Under the pieces are notes generated by a model. That model was not told the DNA's origin and did no database searches. It saw nothing but the letters and a program-made list of their open reading frames with translations. A stretch of 39,357 nucleotides of DNA, taken from Rhodoferax sp. (GTDB lineage Bacteria > Pseudomonadota > Gammaproteobacteria > Burkholderiales > Burkholderiaceae_C). Within the stretch, counting starts at the first letter, position 1. The number at the start of each line of letters is the position of its first letter. The translations under genes and the position numbers were made by a program. The DNA lies in NCBI GenBank assembly GCA_031291295.1, contig JARLJI010000063.1, positions 1 to 39,357 on the forward strand, read 5' to 3'. Shown in pieces: positions 25,208 to 34,235 of this stretch.

Positions 25208-26617
25208 TCAGTGCGCGGCGAAGGTGATGCGAGCCGGCACCGGCCTGGGCTTACCCAAGCGGCTCCACCACGGCATCAACAGGAAAAAGCCGAAGTAATA
25301 AAACGTTCCTGCCTGCGAAATAAGATTGAGCGTCGGCGAAGGCGGCACGGTACCAATGTAGGCCAGCACCGCAAAGAAGACGACGAACACGGCGTAAACG
25401 TATTTGTGCCAGCCTGGACGATAGCGAATCGACTTGACGGGGCTACGGTCCAGCCAGGGCAGGAAAAACAGGATGATGACCGCGCCGCCCATGACCATGA
25501 CGCCCCAGAACTTGGCGTCGGTGTTCAGCATCGCGGCCACCAGGCCGGCGGCCACCAGCACGAGGACACCCTTGAACAGTGCGGGCATCCTGGTCTTGAT
25601 GACGCCAAACGCCGCACCCGCCACCACGCAGGCCATCAGCGCATACACCATCTCGCTGGTGACGGAGCGCAGCATCGCGTAGAACGGCGTGAAGTACCAC
25701 ACAGGCGCGATCTCGGCCGGCGTTTGCAGCGGGTTGGCGGGAATGAAGTTGTTGGCTTCCAGGAAGTAGCCACCGGCTTCGGGCGCAAAGAAGATGATGG
25801 CGCTGAACACCATCAGGAACACGCTGACACCGAAAATGTCGTGCACGGTATAGAACGGATGGAACGGAACACCATCCAGCGGATGGCCGTGGGCATCCTT
25901 GGGGGCGTCGGGGCCCTTGATTTCCACGCCGTCGGGGTTGTTCGAGCCGACTTCGTGCAACGCGATGATGTGCGCCACCACCAGGCCCAGCAGCACCAGC
26001 GGCACGGCGATCACGTGGAAGCTGAAGAAGCGGTTGAGCGTGGCGTCGCCGACGACATAGTCGCCGCGAATCCAGAGGGCCAGATCAGGACCGATAAACG
26101 GGATGGCGGAGAACAGGTTGACGATCACCTGGGCACCCCAATAGCTCATCTGGCCCCAGGGCAGCAGGTAGCCCATGAAGGCCTCGGCCATCAGGCACAG
26201 GAAAATCGCGCAGCCGAAGATCCAGACCAGCTCGCGCGGCTTGCGGTAGGAGCCGTAGAGCAGGCCACGGAACATGTGCAGATACACCACGATGAAGAAT
26301 GCCGAAGCGCCCGTCGAGTGCATGTAGCGGATCAGCCAACCCCACGGCACGTCGCGCATGATGTACTCGACCGAGCCGAACGCCAGCGCGGCGTCGGGCT
26401 TGTAGTTCATCACCAGGCAGATGCCGGTGATGATCTGGATCACCAGCACCAGCAGGGCCAGCGAGCCGAAGATGTACCAGAAATTGAAATTTTTCGGCGC
26501 GTAGTACTCGCTCATGTGCTCTTTGAAGAGCTTGGTCGCCGGGAACCGGTTGTCGACCCAGTTCATCAGCTTTTCGCCAGCGCCGGCGTTGGGGGAAACT
26601 TCCTTGAATTCAGCCAT
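25208..26617 (-). CDS. petB: Cytochrome b of the bc1 complex
   Basis: A 469-residue polytopic subunit with both quinone sites. The heme His pairs are in RYMHSTGASAFF / VVYLHMFRG and FSFHVIAVP / VAHIIALHEVGSNNPDG. The Qo loop motif reads PVWY rather than PEWY, which is a variant known from beta- and gamma-proteobacteria. The start was taken at MAEFKEVS, 24 bases beyond petA; the longer frame overlaps petA. Full length, including the C-terminal helices. Confidence 0.96.
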   Translation of the reverse strand: MAEFKEVSPNAGAGEKLMNWVDNRFPATKLFKEHMSEYYAPKNFNFWYIFGSLALLVLVIQIITGICLVMNYKPDAALAFGSVEYIMRDVPWGWLIRYMHSTGASAFFIVVYLHMFRGLLYGSYRKPRELVWIFGCAIFLCLMAEAFMGYLLPWGQMSYWGAQVIVNLFSAIPFIGPDLALWIRGDYVVGDATLNRFFSFHVIAVPLVLLGLVVAHIIALHEVGSNNPDGVEIKGPDAPKDAHGHPLDGVPFHPFYTVHDIFGVSVFLMVFSAIIFFAPEAGGYFLEANNFIPANPLQTPAEIAPVWYFTPFYAMLRSVTSEMVYALMACVVAGAAFGVIKTRMPALFKGVLVLVAAGLVAAMLNTDAKFWGVMVMGGAVIILFFLPWLDRSPVKSIRYRPGWHKYVYAVFVVFFAVLAYIGTVPPSPTLNLISQAGTFYYFGFFLLMPWWSRLGKPRPVPARITFAAH

Positions 26618-26640
26618 GTTGTGCTCCGGGTCCCGCGGGT

Positions 26641-27240
26641 TCAGGCTTTTTTGTCCTGGCCGATCAGCAACTTGCTGTCGGAGAGGAACATGTAGGGCGG
26701 CACTTCCAGATTGTCCGGTGCCGGCTTGTTCTTGAACACGCGTCCAGCCAGGTCGAAAGTCGAGCCGTGACACGGGCACAGCCAGCCACCGCGCCAGTCC
26801 GCCGGCAACGAAGGCTGGGCTCCCGGCGTGAACCGGTCCGACGGCGAGCAGCCCAGGTGCGTGCAAATGCCCACCAGCACCAGAATTTCCGGCTTGATCG
26901 AGCGCCATTCGTTGCGCGCGTACACGGGGGTGAATTGGTCAGGGTGACGCTCCGACTTGGGGTCGGCCAGTTCCGGGTCGTTCTTCGACAGGTCGGCCAA
27001 TTCTTCGGGTGTGCGCCGGACGATCCAGACCGGCTTGCCGCGCCACGCCACGGTCATTTTTTCGCCGGGCTTGAGGCCGGAAATATCGGCCTCTACCGGA
27101 GCACCTGCGGCCTTGGCTTTTTCGGAAGGCTCAAAACTTTCCACAAAAGGAATAGCCGTACACACGGTGCCCACGGCACCAGCGCATCCGGAAGCAATCA
27201 GCCATGTTCTTTTACTGGTGTCGACCTGGGTCTCACTCAT
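26641..27240 (-). CDS. petA: Rieske iron-sulfur subunit of the bc1 complex
   Basis: A 199-residue protein. A Tat-like N-terminus (SKRTWLIAS) anchors it by one helix and the 2Fe-2S domain faces the periplasm. The cluster ligands are in CTHLGC (126-131) and CPCHGS (155-160). The start is the ATG of MSETQVD. The first gene of petABC. A possible -10 (TACAAT, minus strand, 27288-27283) lies about 45 bases upstream without a clear -35. Export needs the Tat system encoded further on in this window. Confidence 0.96.
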   Translation of the reverse strand: MSETQVDTSKRTWLIASGCAGAVGTVCTAIPFVESFEPSEKAKAAGAPVEADISGLKPGEKMTVAWRGKPVWIVRRTPEELADLSKNDPELADPKSERHPDQFTPVYARNEWRSIKPEILVLVGICTHLGCSPSDRFTPGAQPSLPADWRGGWLCPCHGSTFDLAGRVFKNKPAPDNLEVPPYMFLSDSKLLIGQDKKA

Positions 27241-27326
27241 GGGAATCCTCAATGTACATCGCGACTAGGGAATTAGCCGACGATTGTAGCTGACCGTCTT
27301 CGGCGATTTCCGCGCCAACACGGCAC

Positions 27327-27354
27327 TTGACAGCCTGATTCGACAGGGAATACT
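27327..27354 (+). promoter_or_regulatory. Sigma-70 promoter of mscL
   Basis: TTGACA (perfect -35) is followed after 16 bases by AATACT (4 of 6 to the -10 consensus). The predicted leader of about 27 bases carries AAGGAAG seven bases before the mscL ATG. Confidence 0.55.
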
Positions 27355-27387
27355 GCAGCGTGTTCAAACAACCAAGGAAGTAAAACC

Positions 27388-27801
27388 ATGAGCGTGATGA
27401 AAGAATTCAAGGAATTCGCCCTCAAAGGCAACGTGATGGATCTGGCGGTCGGTGTCATCATCGGCGCCGCCTTCGGCAAGATTGTCGACTCCGTCGTGAA
27501 CGACCTGATCATGCCGGTCGTCAGCAAGATCTTTGGCGGGCTCGACTTCTCCAGCTACTACATCGCGCTGTCGGGGCAGGCGGGCGGACTGACACTGGCC
27601 GACGCCAAAAAGGGAGGTGCCGTGTTCGCCTACGGCAACTTCATCACGGTCGCGTTCAACTTTGCCATCCTGGCTTTCATCATCTTCATGATGGTCAAGC
27701 AGATGAACCGTCTCAAGAAAGCCGAGCCACCAGCGCCCCCGGCCGCTACGCCGGAAGACGTGCTGCTGCTGCGCGAGATTCGCGACAATCTGAAAAAGTA
27801 A
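27388..27801 (+). CDS. mscL: Large-conductance mechanosensitive channel MscL
   Basis: A 137-residue channel subunit that opens on osmotic downshock. The N-terminal helix ([19 protein letters not shown]), TM1 with [11 protein letters not shown], a periplasmic loop, TM2 ([19 protein letters not shown]) and the C-terminal bundle with [10 protein letters not shown] are all in place. It stands alone between the divergent petABC operon and the convergent pdxA gene. Confidence 0.97.
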   Translation: MSVMKEFKEFALKGNVMDLAVGVIIGAAFGKIVDSVVNDLIMPVVSKIFGGLDFSSYYIALSGQAGGLTLADAKKGGAVFAYGNFITVAFNFAILAFIIFMMVKQMNRLKKAEPPAPPAATPEDVLLLREIRDNLKK

Positions 27802-27808
27802 GTCGCCC

Positions 27809-27863
27809 GCTACTATTTTCATAGCAATCAAGGCCCGTAGTCCATGGACTACGGGCCTTTTTC
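27809..27863. terminator. Bidirectional terminator formed by dispersed element copy 3
   Basis: The head GCTACTATTTTCATAGC is followed by a 26-bp perfect palindrome (27832-27857, arms GGCCCGTAGTCCA/TGGACTACGGGCC) and TTTTTC. It starts eight bases after the mscL stop. The 3' end meets the pdxA stop, and the AA before the palindrome offers only a short T-run for pdxA on the other strand, so it ends mscL best. Confidence 0.85.
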
Positions 27864-28905
27864 ATTCGCAAAGCTGGCGCGCCAGGCGAATCGCCGCGAT
27901 CAGGCTGGCCGCATCGGCCGTGCCGCTGCCGGCAATGTCGAAGGCGGTGCCGTGGTCGGGGCTGGTGCGCACCAGCGGCAGCCCGAGCGTGACGTTCACG
28001 CCCTTGTCCACCCCGAAGTACTTCACCGGGATCAGGCCCTGGTCGTGGTACATCGCCAGCACCACGTCGAATTCGCCCGGCTGCCCGTATTTGGCGCGGG
28101 CCCGCATGAACACCGTGTCGGGGGCGAACGGGCCGCTCGCGTCGATTCCCTCTCGGCGCGCCGCTGCAATCGCCGGCGCGATGATGTCGAGCTCTTCGCG
28201 GCCGAACAGCCCGCCCTCGCCGGCATGCGGGTTCAGCCCGGCGACGCCGATGTGCGGTCTGCGGTGTCGCGGGGAACCAACAGGCCCGCGCACAAATTGG
28301 TGAGTCAGCCGCAAAGTTTGCAGCACGTTGTCGAAGCTCACGGCCTCGATCGCGGCGCGCAGCGAGACATGAATACTGACCAGCACGGTGCGCAATTCGT
28401 CGTTCGCCAGCATCATGCGCACCGGCACGTCCCGCACGGGTTTGCCCAGAAACGCAGCAGCCTCGGCCTGCAGCAGTTCGGTGTGCCCAGGGAACGCGAT
28501 GCCCGCGGCCGCCAGCGCTTCCTTGTGCAGTGGCGCGGTGACCAGGGCCGCAATCTCGCCGTGCAGGGCCGCGCGCGCCGCCCAGATGACGCAATCGGCC
28601 GCGAACTTGCCGGCCAAATGACTCACCTGCCCCAACGGGATGGGCTCGGACAGACTGGAGATTGGCAGCACCGGGATGCAGCGCGGCGGCGCACTCAAGG
28701 CATCGAGCGGCGCCTCGATGACGGCCACCGGCAGGGCGACCTGTCCCGCGCCGCTGATGAAGGACACCGCACGGCGCAGCGTTGCCACGTCGCCGACGAC
28801 AAAGCAGCCGCGCGTTGCATCCGGCGCGTCGCGGAACGCCTTGGCAATGATTTCCGGGCCGATGCCGGCCGCGTCGCCAAGCGTAATGGCAATGGGTTTG
28901 TTCAT
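27862..28905 (-). CDS. pdxA: 4-hydroxythreonine-4-phosphate dehydrogenase
   Basis: A 347-residue enzyme of pyridoxal 5'-phosphate synthesis. GDAAGIGPEI at the N-terminus, TAPLHKEAL and GHTELLQ in the middle, and the metal-binding His in NPHAGEGGLFG and MYHDQGLIPVK are the family marks. It overlaps the Nif3-family gene by four bases and ends at the mscL terminator. In other proteobacteria pdxA is often beside surA and ksgA; that order is not seen here. Confidence 0.96.
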   Translation of the reverse strand: MNKPIAITLGDAAGIGPEIIAKAFRDAPDATRGCFVVGDVATLRRAVSFISGAGQVALPVAVIEAPLDALSAPPRCIPVLPISSLSEPIPLGQVSHLAGKFAADCVIWAARAALHGEIAALVTAPLHKEALAAAGIAFPGHTELLQAEAAAFLGKPVRDVPVRMMLANDELRTVLVSIHVSLRAAIEAVSFDNVLQTLRLTHQFVRGPVGSPRHRRPHIGVAGLNPHAGEGGLFGREELDIIAPAIAAARREGIDASGPFAPDTVFMRARAKYGQPGEFDVVLAMYHDQGLIPVKYFGVDKGVNVTLGLPLVRTSPDHGTAFDIAGSGTADAASLIAAIRLARQLCE

Positions 28906-29672
28906 GCCGGGTTGTCGATGTCGATGAATTCATGCGCCAGGCCGAACTGCGCGGCCACGTGCGCGGCCACCGCGGGTGCGCCATAGCGCTCGCTGGCGTG
29001 GTGGCCGCAGGCCAGATAGGCCACGCCGCACTCGCGCGCATAGTGCGCCTGCGGCTCGGAAATCTCGCCGGTGATGAACGCATCGGCCCCGGCCGCAATG
29101 GCCGCTTCAAAGTAGCCTTGCGCACCGCCGGTGCACCATGCTATTTTCTTTATAGCGCCTGGCGAAGCACCGACAAGGACTACAGGGCGATTCAGTACAT
29201 GCTGCAGGTGATCGGACAGACTCCGGGCGCTGTCAAAGCTGCCGCCTTCCACGCGCCCGCCCAGAAAGCCCAGGTCCTGCTCGCCAAAGCGGCCGGCGCC
29301 CCCGTCCAGCGCCCGCAATCCGAGTTGGAGCCCGAACTGCGCGTTGTTGCCCAGGAGCGGATGCGCGTCCAGCGGCAGATGGTAGGCGAACAGGTTGATG
29401 TCGGCCCCCAGCAGCAGGGCCAGCCGCTGCTTCATCCAGCCGGTGACCGTGCCGTCCTGGCCGCGCCAGAACAGGCCGTGGTGCACAAAAATCGCGTCGG
29501 CCCGGGCCGCAATGGCGGCCTCGATCAGGGCCCGGCTGGCCGTCACGCCCGAGACGATTTTGCCGACGCTGGCGCGGCCCTCGACCTGCAGGCCGTTCGG
29601 CCCGTAGTCCTTGAAGCGCGCCGGCTCGAGCAGGGTATCGAAGGCGGCGAGCAGTTGTTGGCGGTGAAGCAT
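28902..29672 (-). CDS. Nif3/YbgI-family (DUF34) metal-binding protein
   Basis: A 256-residue protein of the Nif3-like family, hexameric toroids with a dinuclear metal site whose function is debated. The metal ligands are visible in FVHHGLFW (about residues 62-69) and ACGHHASERYG near the C-terminus, with AYHLPLDAH between. The start is placed at MLHRQQLLAAF; another ATG three codons earlier is possible. A copy of the dispersed element lies in frame in the middle (encoding about residues 160-178, including GAIKKIAW), so part of the fold's linker region may be derived from it. Confidence 0.9.
   Translation of the reverse strand: MLHRQQLLAAFDTLLEPARFKDYGPNGLQVEGRASVGKIVSGVTASRALIEAAIAARADAIFVHHGLFWRGQDGTVTGWMKQRLALLLGADINLFAYHLPLDAHPLLGNNAQFGLQLGLRALDGGAGRFGEQDLGFLGGRVEGGSFDSARSLSDHLQHVLNRPVVLVGASPGAIKKIAWCTGGAQGYFEAAIAAGADAFITGEISEPQAHYARECGVAYLACGHHASERYGAPAVAAHVAAQFGLAHEFIDIDNPA
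29140..29194 (+). repeat. Dispersed 55-58 nt element, copy 4 (inside the Nif3-family gene)
   Basis: The head GCTATTTTCTTTATAGC and a 38-nt tail with GGACTACAGG fit the other copies. It is on the strand opposite to the coding strand and its frame stays open across the whole element. Confidence 0.6.
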
Positions 29673-29746
29673 GCGGTGCATCAAAAGACGGAGGGGTTTG
29701 CCGTGATTGTGGGCCAAAGTGCGGTGCGGTCGTGGACAATTGCGCC

Positions 29747-30907
29747 ATGAAACGTTTTTGGCTCCTTTTTTCGCAAACCGTCACCGTGCTGCTGGCGGCC
29801 TACTTCGTGACGGTGACCTTGCACCCCGAATGGCTGGGCAAGATAGCCTCGCGCGGCGGCGCGGTGGCGGTGATCGAGGCGCCGGCAGGCGGTTCGGCCA
29901 GCCCTGCGCCCGGCAGTTTCAGCGCAGCCGCCAAAAAGGCCGCGCCGGCCGTGGTCAGCATCAACACCAGCAAGGCCGCCGAGAAGAATCCGAACGGCGA
30001 AGATCCGTGGTTCAAATTCTTCTTTGGCGACCGCGGCAACGAGCCGCAGACCAGCCTGGGCAGCGGCGTGATCGTCAGCCCGAGCGGCTACATCCTGACC
30101 AACAACCACGTGGTGGAAGGCGCCGACGAAATCGAGGTCATTCTCAACGACAGCCGCCACGCCCAGGCCAAGGTGATCGGCACCGACCCTGACACCGACC
30201 TCGCCATTTTGAAGATCGACCTGGATCGCCTGCCCGTGATCGTGCTGGGCAACTCGGATGCGCTGCAGGTGGGCGACCAGGTGCTGGCCATCGGCAACCC
30301 GTTCGGCGTCGGCCAGACGGTGACCGGCGGCATCGTGAGCGCGCTCGGGCGCAATCATCTGGGCATCAACACCTTCGAGAACTTCATCCAGACCGATGCC
30401 GCCATCAACCCCGGCAACTCGGGCGGCGCGCTGGTGGATGTCAACGGCAACCTGATGGGCATCAACACGGCCATTTATTCGCGCTCTGGCGGCAGCATGG
30501 GCATCGGCTTTGCCATTCCGGTGTCGACCGCGCGCCAGGTACTCGACAGCATTGTGAAAGACGGCCGCGTCACGCGCGGCTGGATCGGTGTGGAACCCAA
30601 CAACCTGTCGCCCGAACTGGCGGAAACCTTTGGCCTGAAGCTGCCCAAGGACAACCCGGACGCGCTGGCCGGCGTGATCATCACCGGTGTGCTGCAAAAC
30701 GGGCCGGCGGCGCAGGCGGGCATCAAGCCCGGCGATGTGATCGTGAGCGTGGCCGGCAAGCCGGTCAACAACGTGGGCGAACTGCTGACCAGCGTGTCGG
30801 CGCTCAAGCCCGGCATACCGGCCCAGTTCGGCCTGCTGCGCCAGGACACGAAGCTGGAACTCAAGGTGACCCCGGGCTTGCGGCCCAGGCCGCAAAAAGC
30901 TGAATGA
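29747..30907 (+). CDS. DegS/DegQ-like HtrA serine protease, membrane anchored
   Basis: A 386-residue trypsin-like protease. A transmembrane helix at about residues 5-25 with no clear cleavage site anchors it, followed by an Ala/Gly/Pro linker. The catalytic triad is seen as His in TNNHVV, Asp in DTDLAIL and Ser in GNSGGAL. One PDZ domain fills the C-terminus (IITGVLQNGPAAQAGIKPGD). One PDZ plus a membrane anchor is the DegS/AlgW plan; DegP and DegQ have two PDZ domains and are soluble. It may act on an anti-sigma factor or in periplasmic quality control. The start ATG is 74 bases from the divergent Nif3-family gene. Confidence 0.92.
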   Translation: MKRFWLLFSQTVTVLLAAYFVTVTLHPEWLGKIASRGGAVAVIEAPAGGSASPAPGSFSAAAKKAAPAVVSINTSKAAEKNPNGEDPWFKFFFGDRGNEPQTSLGSGVIVSPSGYILTNNHVVEGADEIEVILNDSRHAQAKVIGTDPDTDLAILKIDLDRLPVIVLGNSDALQVGDQVLAIGNPFGVGQTVTGGIVSALGRNHLGINTFENFIQTDAAINPGNSGGALVDVNGNLMGINTAIYSRSGGSMGIGFAIPVSTARQVLDSIVKDGRVTRGWIGVEPNNLSPELAETFGLKLPKDNPDALAGVIITGVLQNGPAAQAGIKPGDVIVSVAGKPVNNVGELLTSVSALKPGIPAQFGLLRQDTKLELKVTPGLRPRPQKAE

Positions 30908-30922
30908 GTCGCGCACCAGGTT

Positions 30923-30980
30923 GCTATTGATTCAATAGCCGACTGGCATGGCCTGATATGGGCTTGAAGGCTTTTTTATC
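30923..30980. terminator. Terminator region formed by dispersed element copy 5
   Basis: The head GCTATTGATTCAATAGC has perfect 8-bp arms and the tail ends GGGCTTGAAGGCTTTTTTATC, with a T-run after a short stem. It fills the gap between the stops of the convergent protease and tatC genes, and should end at least the protease transcript. Confidence 0.7.
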
Positions 30981-31773
30981 AGACTTTCGTGACTTCGGTA
31001 CTTTCTTCGGGCGCCTTTGTGTGCTTGATGAAAATCTGGGCCGACCAGATGCCCACCTCGTACAGCATGTACATGGGCAACAGCAGCGCCAGCATGGAGA
31101 CCGGATCGGGGGGTGTGACCAGACCGGCCACGCCGGCGGCGCCCACCAGAAAGTAGGCGCGCCATGACTTGAGTTGCGCCACCGTCACGAGCCCCATGCG
31201 GGCCAGGATGACGACGACCACCGGCACTTCGAAGGCCACGCCAAAGGCCAGGAACATGGTGATCACGAAGTCCAGGTAGGCCTCGATGTCGGGCGTCACC
31301 GCCACCGAGTGGGGCGCCAGCCGCTGGATCGCCGGGAAGGCCTGGCCGAAGACAAAAAAGTAGCAAAAGGCGGTGCCCAGGTAGAACAGGAAGGTGCTGG
31401 CCGTGACCAGCGGCAGCACCAGGCGGCGCTCGTGCTTGTACAGCCCCGGCGCCACAAAGGCCCAGATCTGGTACAGGATCCAGGGCAGGGCAATGCCCAC
31501 GGCGGCCAGCACGGACACCTTGATGGGCACCAGGAACGGCGACACCACGCCCACCGCAATCATCCTGGAGCCTTCGGGCAAGGCCTTGACCAACGGCATG
31601 GCCAGCAGGTCGTACAGCCGGGACGGGCCCGGGTAGAAAAGCAGCACCACCAGCACGATGCCGATGCCATAGCATGAATACAGCAACCGGTCGCGCAGCT
31701 CGATCAGGTGCTGCACGAATGGCTGCTCAGTGCCAGCCAATTCGTCTTCTTTATTTTCTTGGGAATCGGACAT
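30979..31773 (-). CDS. tatC: Twin-arginine translocase subunit TatC
   Basis: A 264-residue protein with six membrane helices that recognises twin-arginine signal peptides. The N-terminal EQPFVQHLIELRDRLL and the first periplasmic loop with FVAPGLYKHERR are family hallmarks; the conserved Glu/FxxP region follows. The last gene of hinT-tatA-tatB-tatC, 69 bases after tatB. It would also export the Rieske protein encoded here. Confidence 0.96.
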   Translation of the reverse strand: MSDSQENKEDELAGTEQPFVQHLIELRDRLLYSCYGIGIVLVVLLFYPGPSRLYDLLAMPLVKALPEGSRMIAVGVVSPFLVPIKVSVLAAVGIALPWILYQIWAFVAPGLYKHERRLVLPLVTASTFLFYLGTAFCYFFVFGQAFPAIQRLAPHSVAVTPDIEAYLDFVITMFLAFGVAFEVPVVVVILARMGLVTVAQLKSWRAYFLVGAAGVAGLVTPPDPVSMLALLLPMYMLYEVGIWSAQIFIKHTKAPEESTEVTKV

Positions 31774-31842
31774 GATGGGAATTGATTGGGGTCACGCCCA
31801 ACATACCTTGGAGCGAACAGGCGGCAGCAAACCGCTAGAGCG

Positions 31843-32310
31843 TTAATTGAACTTGTGCGGCCGGTAGCGCGCCACGCGCGCCGCGCCGGACAGGGCCTTG
31901 GTACGCACGCCGGCGCGCGCTTTGTACCACTGCGGCGTGGCGCCCTGCTTCAGGCGCCATTTCTTGCCCGGATGGCGGTACTGCGGGTAGCTGGGGGCGA
32001 CATCGCCGGCGAGGCTGGAATACGACGCGTCGCTGGTGGCGTTCGACCACTGTTTTTCGAAATCGCTGGCGCCGGTCTTGATGGATTGCTCGACGTCGCG
32101 CGCCGCATCCTCCATCGTTTCCTTCATCTTCTTGAGCTCGTCCAGATCCATCGAACGGCTCACTTCGGCCTTCACGTCCGCCACGTAGCGCTGTGCACGC
32201 CCCATCAGGGTGCCGATCGTGCGCGCCAGCCCCGGCAACCGCTCGGGGCCGATCACCACCAGCGCGATGCCGCCAATGATGGCGAGCTTGGTAACGCCAA
32301 TATCGAGCAC
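31843..32310 (-). CDS. tatB: Sec-independent translocase subunit TatB
   Basis: A 155-residue protein. The N-terminal helix [27 protein letters not shown] has the TatB marks (a Glu/Pro hinge after the helix), then an amphipathic and a long charged helix and a variable tail. The start codon is GTG. It lies 28 bases after tatA. The C-terminal basic tail ([18 protein letters not shown]) is common in beta-proteobacteria. Confidence 0.94.
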   Translation of the reverse strand: MLDIGVTKLAIIGGIALVVIGPERLPGLARTIGTLMGRAQRYVADVKAEVSRSMDLDELKKMKETMEDAARDVEQSIKTGASDFEKQWSNATSDASYSSLAGDVAPSYPQYRHPGKKWRLKQGATPQWYKARAGVRTKALSGAARVARYRPHKFN

Positions 32311-32338
32311 TTACGCAGCCCCCCGTGATGCCTGCATT

Positions 32339-32581
32339 TCAGCTCTTGGTCTTGGCTTCGACGTCGATGGTGTCTTTGCCCACCGGCGCGGCAGAGCCGA
32401 CCTGCTGTGTCACGGCCGCGGCGGCCTCGGCGGGCTTGTCGGCCGTGCCGTCCTTCATGCCGTCCTTGAAGCCCTTGACCGCTCCGCCGAGATCGGAGCC
32501 GATGTTTCGGAGCTTCTTGGTGCCGAAAATCACGATGATGATGACCAGAAAAATAAGCAGATGCGTGGTCGATAGTCCCAT
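32339..32581 (-). CDS. tatA: Sec-independent translocase subunit TatA
   Basis: An 80-residue pore-forming subunit. One membrane helix ([20 protein letters not shown]) with the FGTKKLR hinge is followed by the amphipathic helix ([16 protein letters not shown]) and a disordered tail. The start is the ATG with AGGAG upstream; longer frames lack support. It follows hinT. Confidence 0.95.
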   Translation of the reverse strand: MGLSTTHLLIFLVIIIVIFGTKKLRNIGSDLGGAVKGFKDGMKDGTADKPAEAAAAVTQQVGSAAPVGKDTIDVEAKTKS

Positions 32582-32667
32582 AAGTTTCTCCTGACGAATA
32601 ACGTTGATTTTAGTGGGTGCCATCCCGGGGGTAAACCAGGCGGCCCCAATTGACCCCACTCAGTCCT

Positions 32668-33027
32668 TCAGCCCTTCAGCCACGGCCGTGGTCCGCCGAT
32701 CACGTGCAGGTGCAGGTGGTGAACCTCCTGTCCGCCCTGCGCGCCGGTATTGACCACGATCCGGAACCCCCCTTCGGGATACGGCAGACAGCCCGCCTGC
32801 AACGCCAGCTTCGGCGCCAGCACCATCATGCGCCCCAACAGGCCGGCGTGCTCCGGGCCGGCTTGGGCCATCGACGCGACATGCAGCTTGGGCACCATCA
32901 GGAAATGCACGGGCGCCCATGGATGGATATCGTTGAAGGCAAAGAGTTCCTCATCCTCATAGACTTTGGTCGAGGGGATCTTGCCCTCGATGATCTTGCA
33001 GAAAAGGCAATTCGGGTCGTGTGTCAT
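32668..33027 (-). CDS. hinT: Histidine triad (HIT) nucleotide-binding protein HinT
   Basis: A 119-residue purine nucleoside phosphoramidase. The active-site triad HLHLHVIGG is at 104-112 and the N-terminal CLFCKIIEGKIPS segment is typical. It stands between the histidine genes and tatABC, a conserved position in beta-proteobacteria. Confidence 0.96.
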   Translation of the reverse strand: MTHDPNCLFCKIIEGKIPSTKVYEDEELFAFNDIHPWAPVHFLMVPKLHVASMAQAGPEHAGLLGRMMVLAPKLALQAGCLPYPEGGFRIVVNTGAQGGQEVHHLHLHVIGGPRPWLKG

Positions 33028-33037
33028 AGCGTATTTG

Positions 33038-33424
33038 TTAGCCGACCGGCTGGCTGTCGTTCATGGCCACCATGCCGCGCACGATGCGGTACAGGAACCA
33101 GATGGAAATAAGGCCCCAGGCGATCCAGCCGGGCACGATGAACAGCAGCCACAGCGGGATCGTGATCACATACAGGATGCCGGCCCACAGGACCGAGCGG
33201 ATGCGCCACGAGAAGTGGCTGGCCTGCCAGCTGCCTTCGGCGTCGCCCTTCTTGACCAGGTCGATCACCAGCGCCACCAGCAGCAGCGCCAGGCTCGCCT
33301 GCGCACCCGGTAGCACCGCCCCGATCGCCACGATCAGGTGCAGGATGTAGCTGACCCAGCCCACGGTCTTGAGCGATTCGGCCTTTTCATTGTTGGCCCC
33401 ATTCGCGTCGATGACATCGTTCAT
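33038..33424 (-). CDS. DUF4870-like small membrane protein
   Basis: A 128-residue protein with three likely membrane helices (about residues 22-38, 44-58 with few charges, and 76-100) and a short cytoplasmic N-terminus. The pattern and size resemble DUF4870 proteins, whose role is unknown. The start overlaps the hisE stop by four bases (ATGA) and the stop is 10 bases before hinT, so it is part of the long his-tat transcript. No sequence sign of a histidine-related job. Confidence 0.72.
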   Translation of the reverse strand: MNDVIDANGANNEKAESLKTVGWVSYILHLIVAIGAVLPGAQASLALLLVALVIDLVKKGDAEGSWQASHFSWRIRSVLWAGILYVITIPLWLLFIVPGWIAWGLISIWFLYRIVRGMVAMNDSQPVG

Positions 33425-33813
33425 GATTTACCTCTTGGCGCATCGGCATGCGCCTCGTGTTCGCGCGCGCGCACCTTGCGCAGCGCCTTTTCCTCGATGC
33501 CGCTGGTGCCTTCTCGACGCTCCAGCTCGGCAATCACGTCCGCAGGCGCCAGGCCATAGTGGGCCAGCGCGATCAGGCAGTGAAACCACAAGTCGGCCAC
33601 CTCGCCCACAATTTTGGACGGATCGCCACCGTGCTCGGCATCCTTGGCCGCCATCACCACCTCGGTGGCTTCTTCGCCGATTTTCTTCAGGAAGGCGTCC
33701 GGCCCGCGCTCCAGCAGCCGCGCCACGTAGCTTTTCTCGGGGTCGCCACCGTGGCCCGGTTTGCGGCTTTCAATCACGGCGGCCAGTCGCGCCAGCGAAT
33801 CATTGGAACTCAT
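33421..33813 (-). CDS. hisE: Phosphoribosyl-ATP pyrophosphatase
   Basis: A 130-residue enzyme for the second step of histidine synthesis. The MazG-like fold shows [15 protein letters not shown] and [13 protein letters not shown] with the metal-binding acids. It is a separate protein from HisI, unlike the fused HisIE of enteric bacteria. It lies six bases after hisI and overlaps the next gene. Confidence 0.95.
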   Translation of the reverse strand: MSSNDSLARLAAVIESRKPGHGGDPEKSYVARLLERGPDAFLKKIGEEATEVVMAAKDAEHGGDPSKIVGEVADLWFHCLIALAHYGLAPADVIAELERREGTSGIEEKALRKVRAREHEAHADAPRGKS

Positions 33814-33819
33814 GAAACC

Positions 33820-34227
33820 TTATTTGTAGATGGATTCGGGGTCTTTCAAGACCGGCTCGGTGACTTGCCAGGCGCCGTCCTTGTAAAGACTGAAAAAGCA
33901 GCTATGCCGGCCGGTGTGGCACGCAATGCCCGGCGTGTGGCCGAGCTGCGTCACCTTGAGCAAAATCACGTCGTTGTCGCAGTCAATACGCAGTTCATGC
34001 ACCGTCTGGATGTGGCCGGACTCCTCGCCCTTGAACCACAGCTTGCCGCGCGAGCGGCTGAAGTACACCGCGCGGCCCAGTTCGGCCGTTTTTTGCAGCG
34101 CCTCGCGGTTCATCCAGGCGAACATCAGCACGTCGCCGCTGCCCACCTCCTGCGCGATCACCGGGACCAGTCCCTGGGCGTCCCATTTCACTTCGTCAAG
34201 CCAGTTCATGGGGAGATTGTCGGGCAT
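33820..34227 (-). CDS. hisI: Phosphoribosyl-AMP cyclohydrolase
   Basis: A 135-residue zinc enzyme for the third step of histidine synthesis. The metal-binding [11 protein letters not shown] and the Cys pair in [13 protein letters not shown] are complete. An ATG six codons downstream (MNWLDEVKW) is an equally good start. A 67-base gap holding dispersed element copy 6 separates it from hisF. Confidence 0.96.
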   Translation of the reverse strand: MPDNLPMNWLDEVKWDAQGLVPVIAQEVGSGDVLMFAWMNREALQKTAELGRAVYFSRSRGKLWFKGEESGHIQTVHELRIDCDNDVILLKVTQLGHTPGIACHTGRHSCFFSLYKDGAWQVTEPVLKDPESIYK

Positions 34228-34235
34228 TTCGGGAT

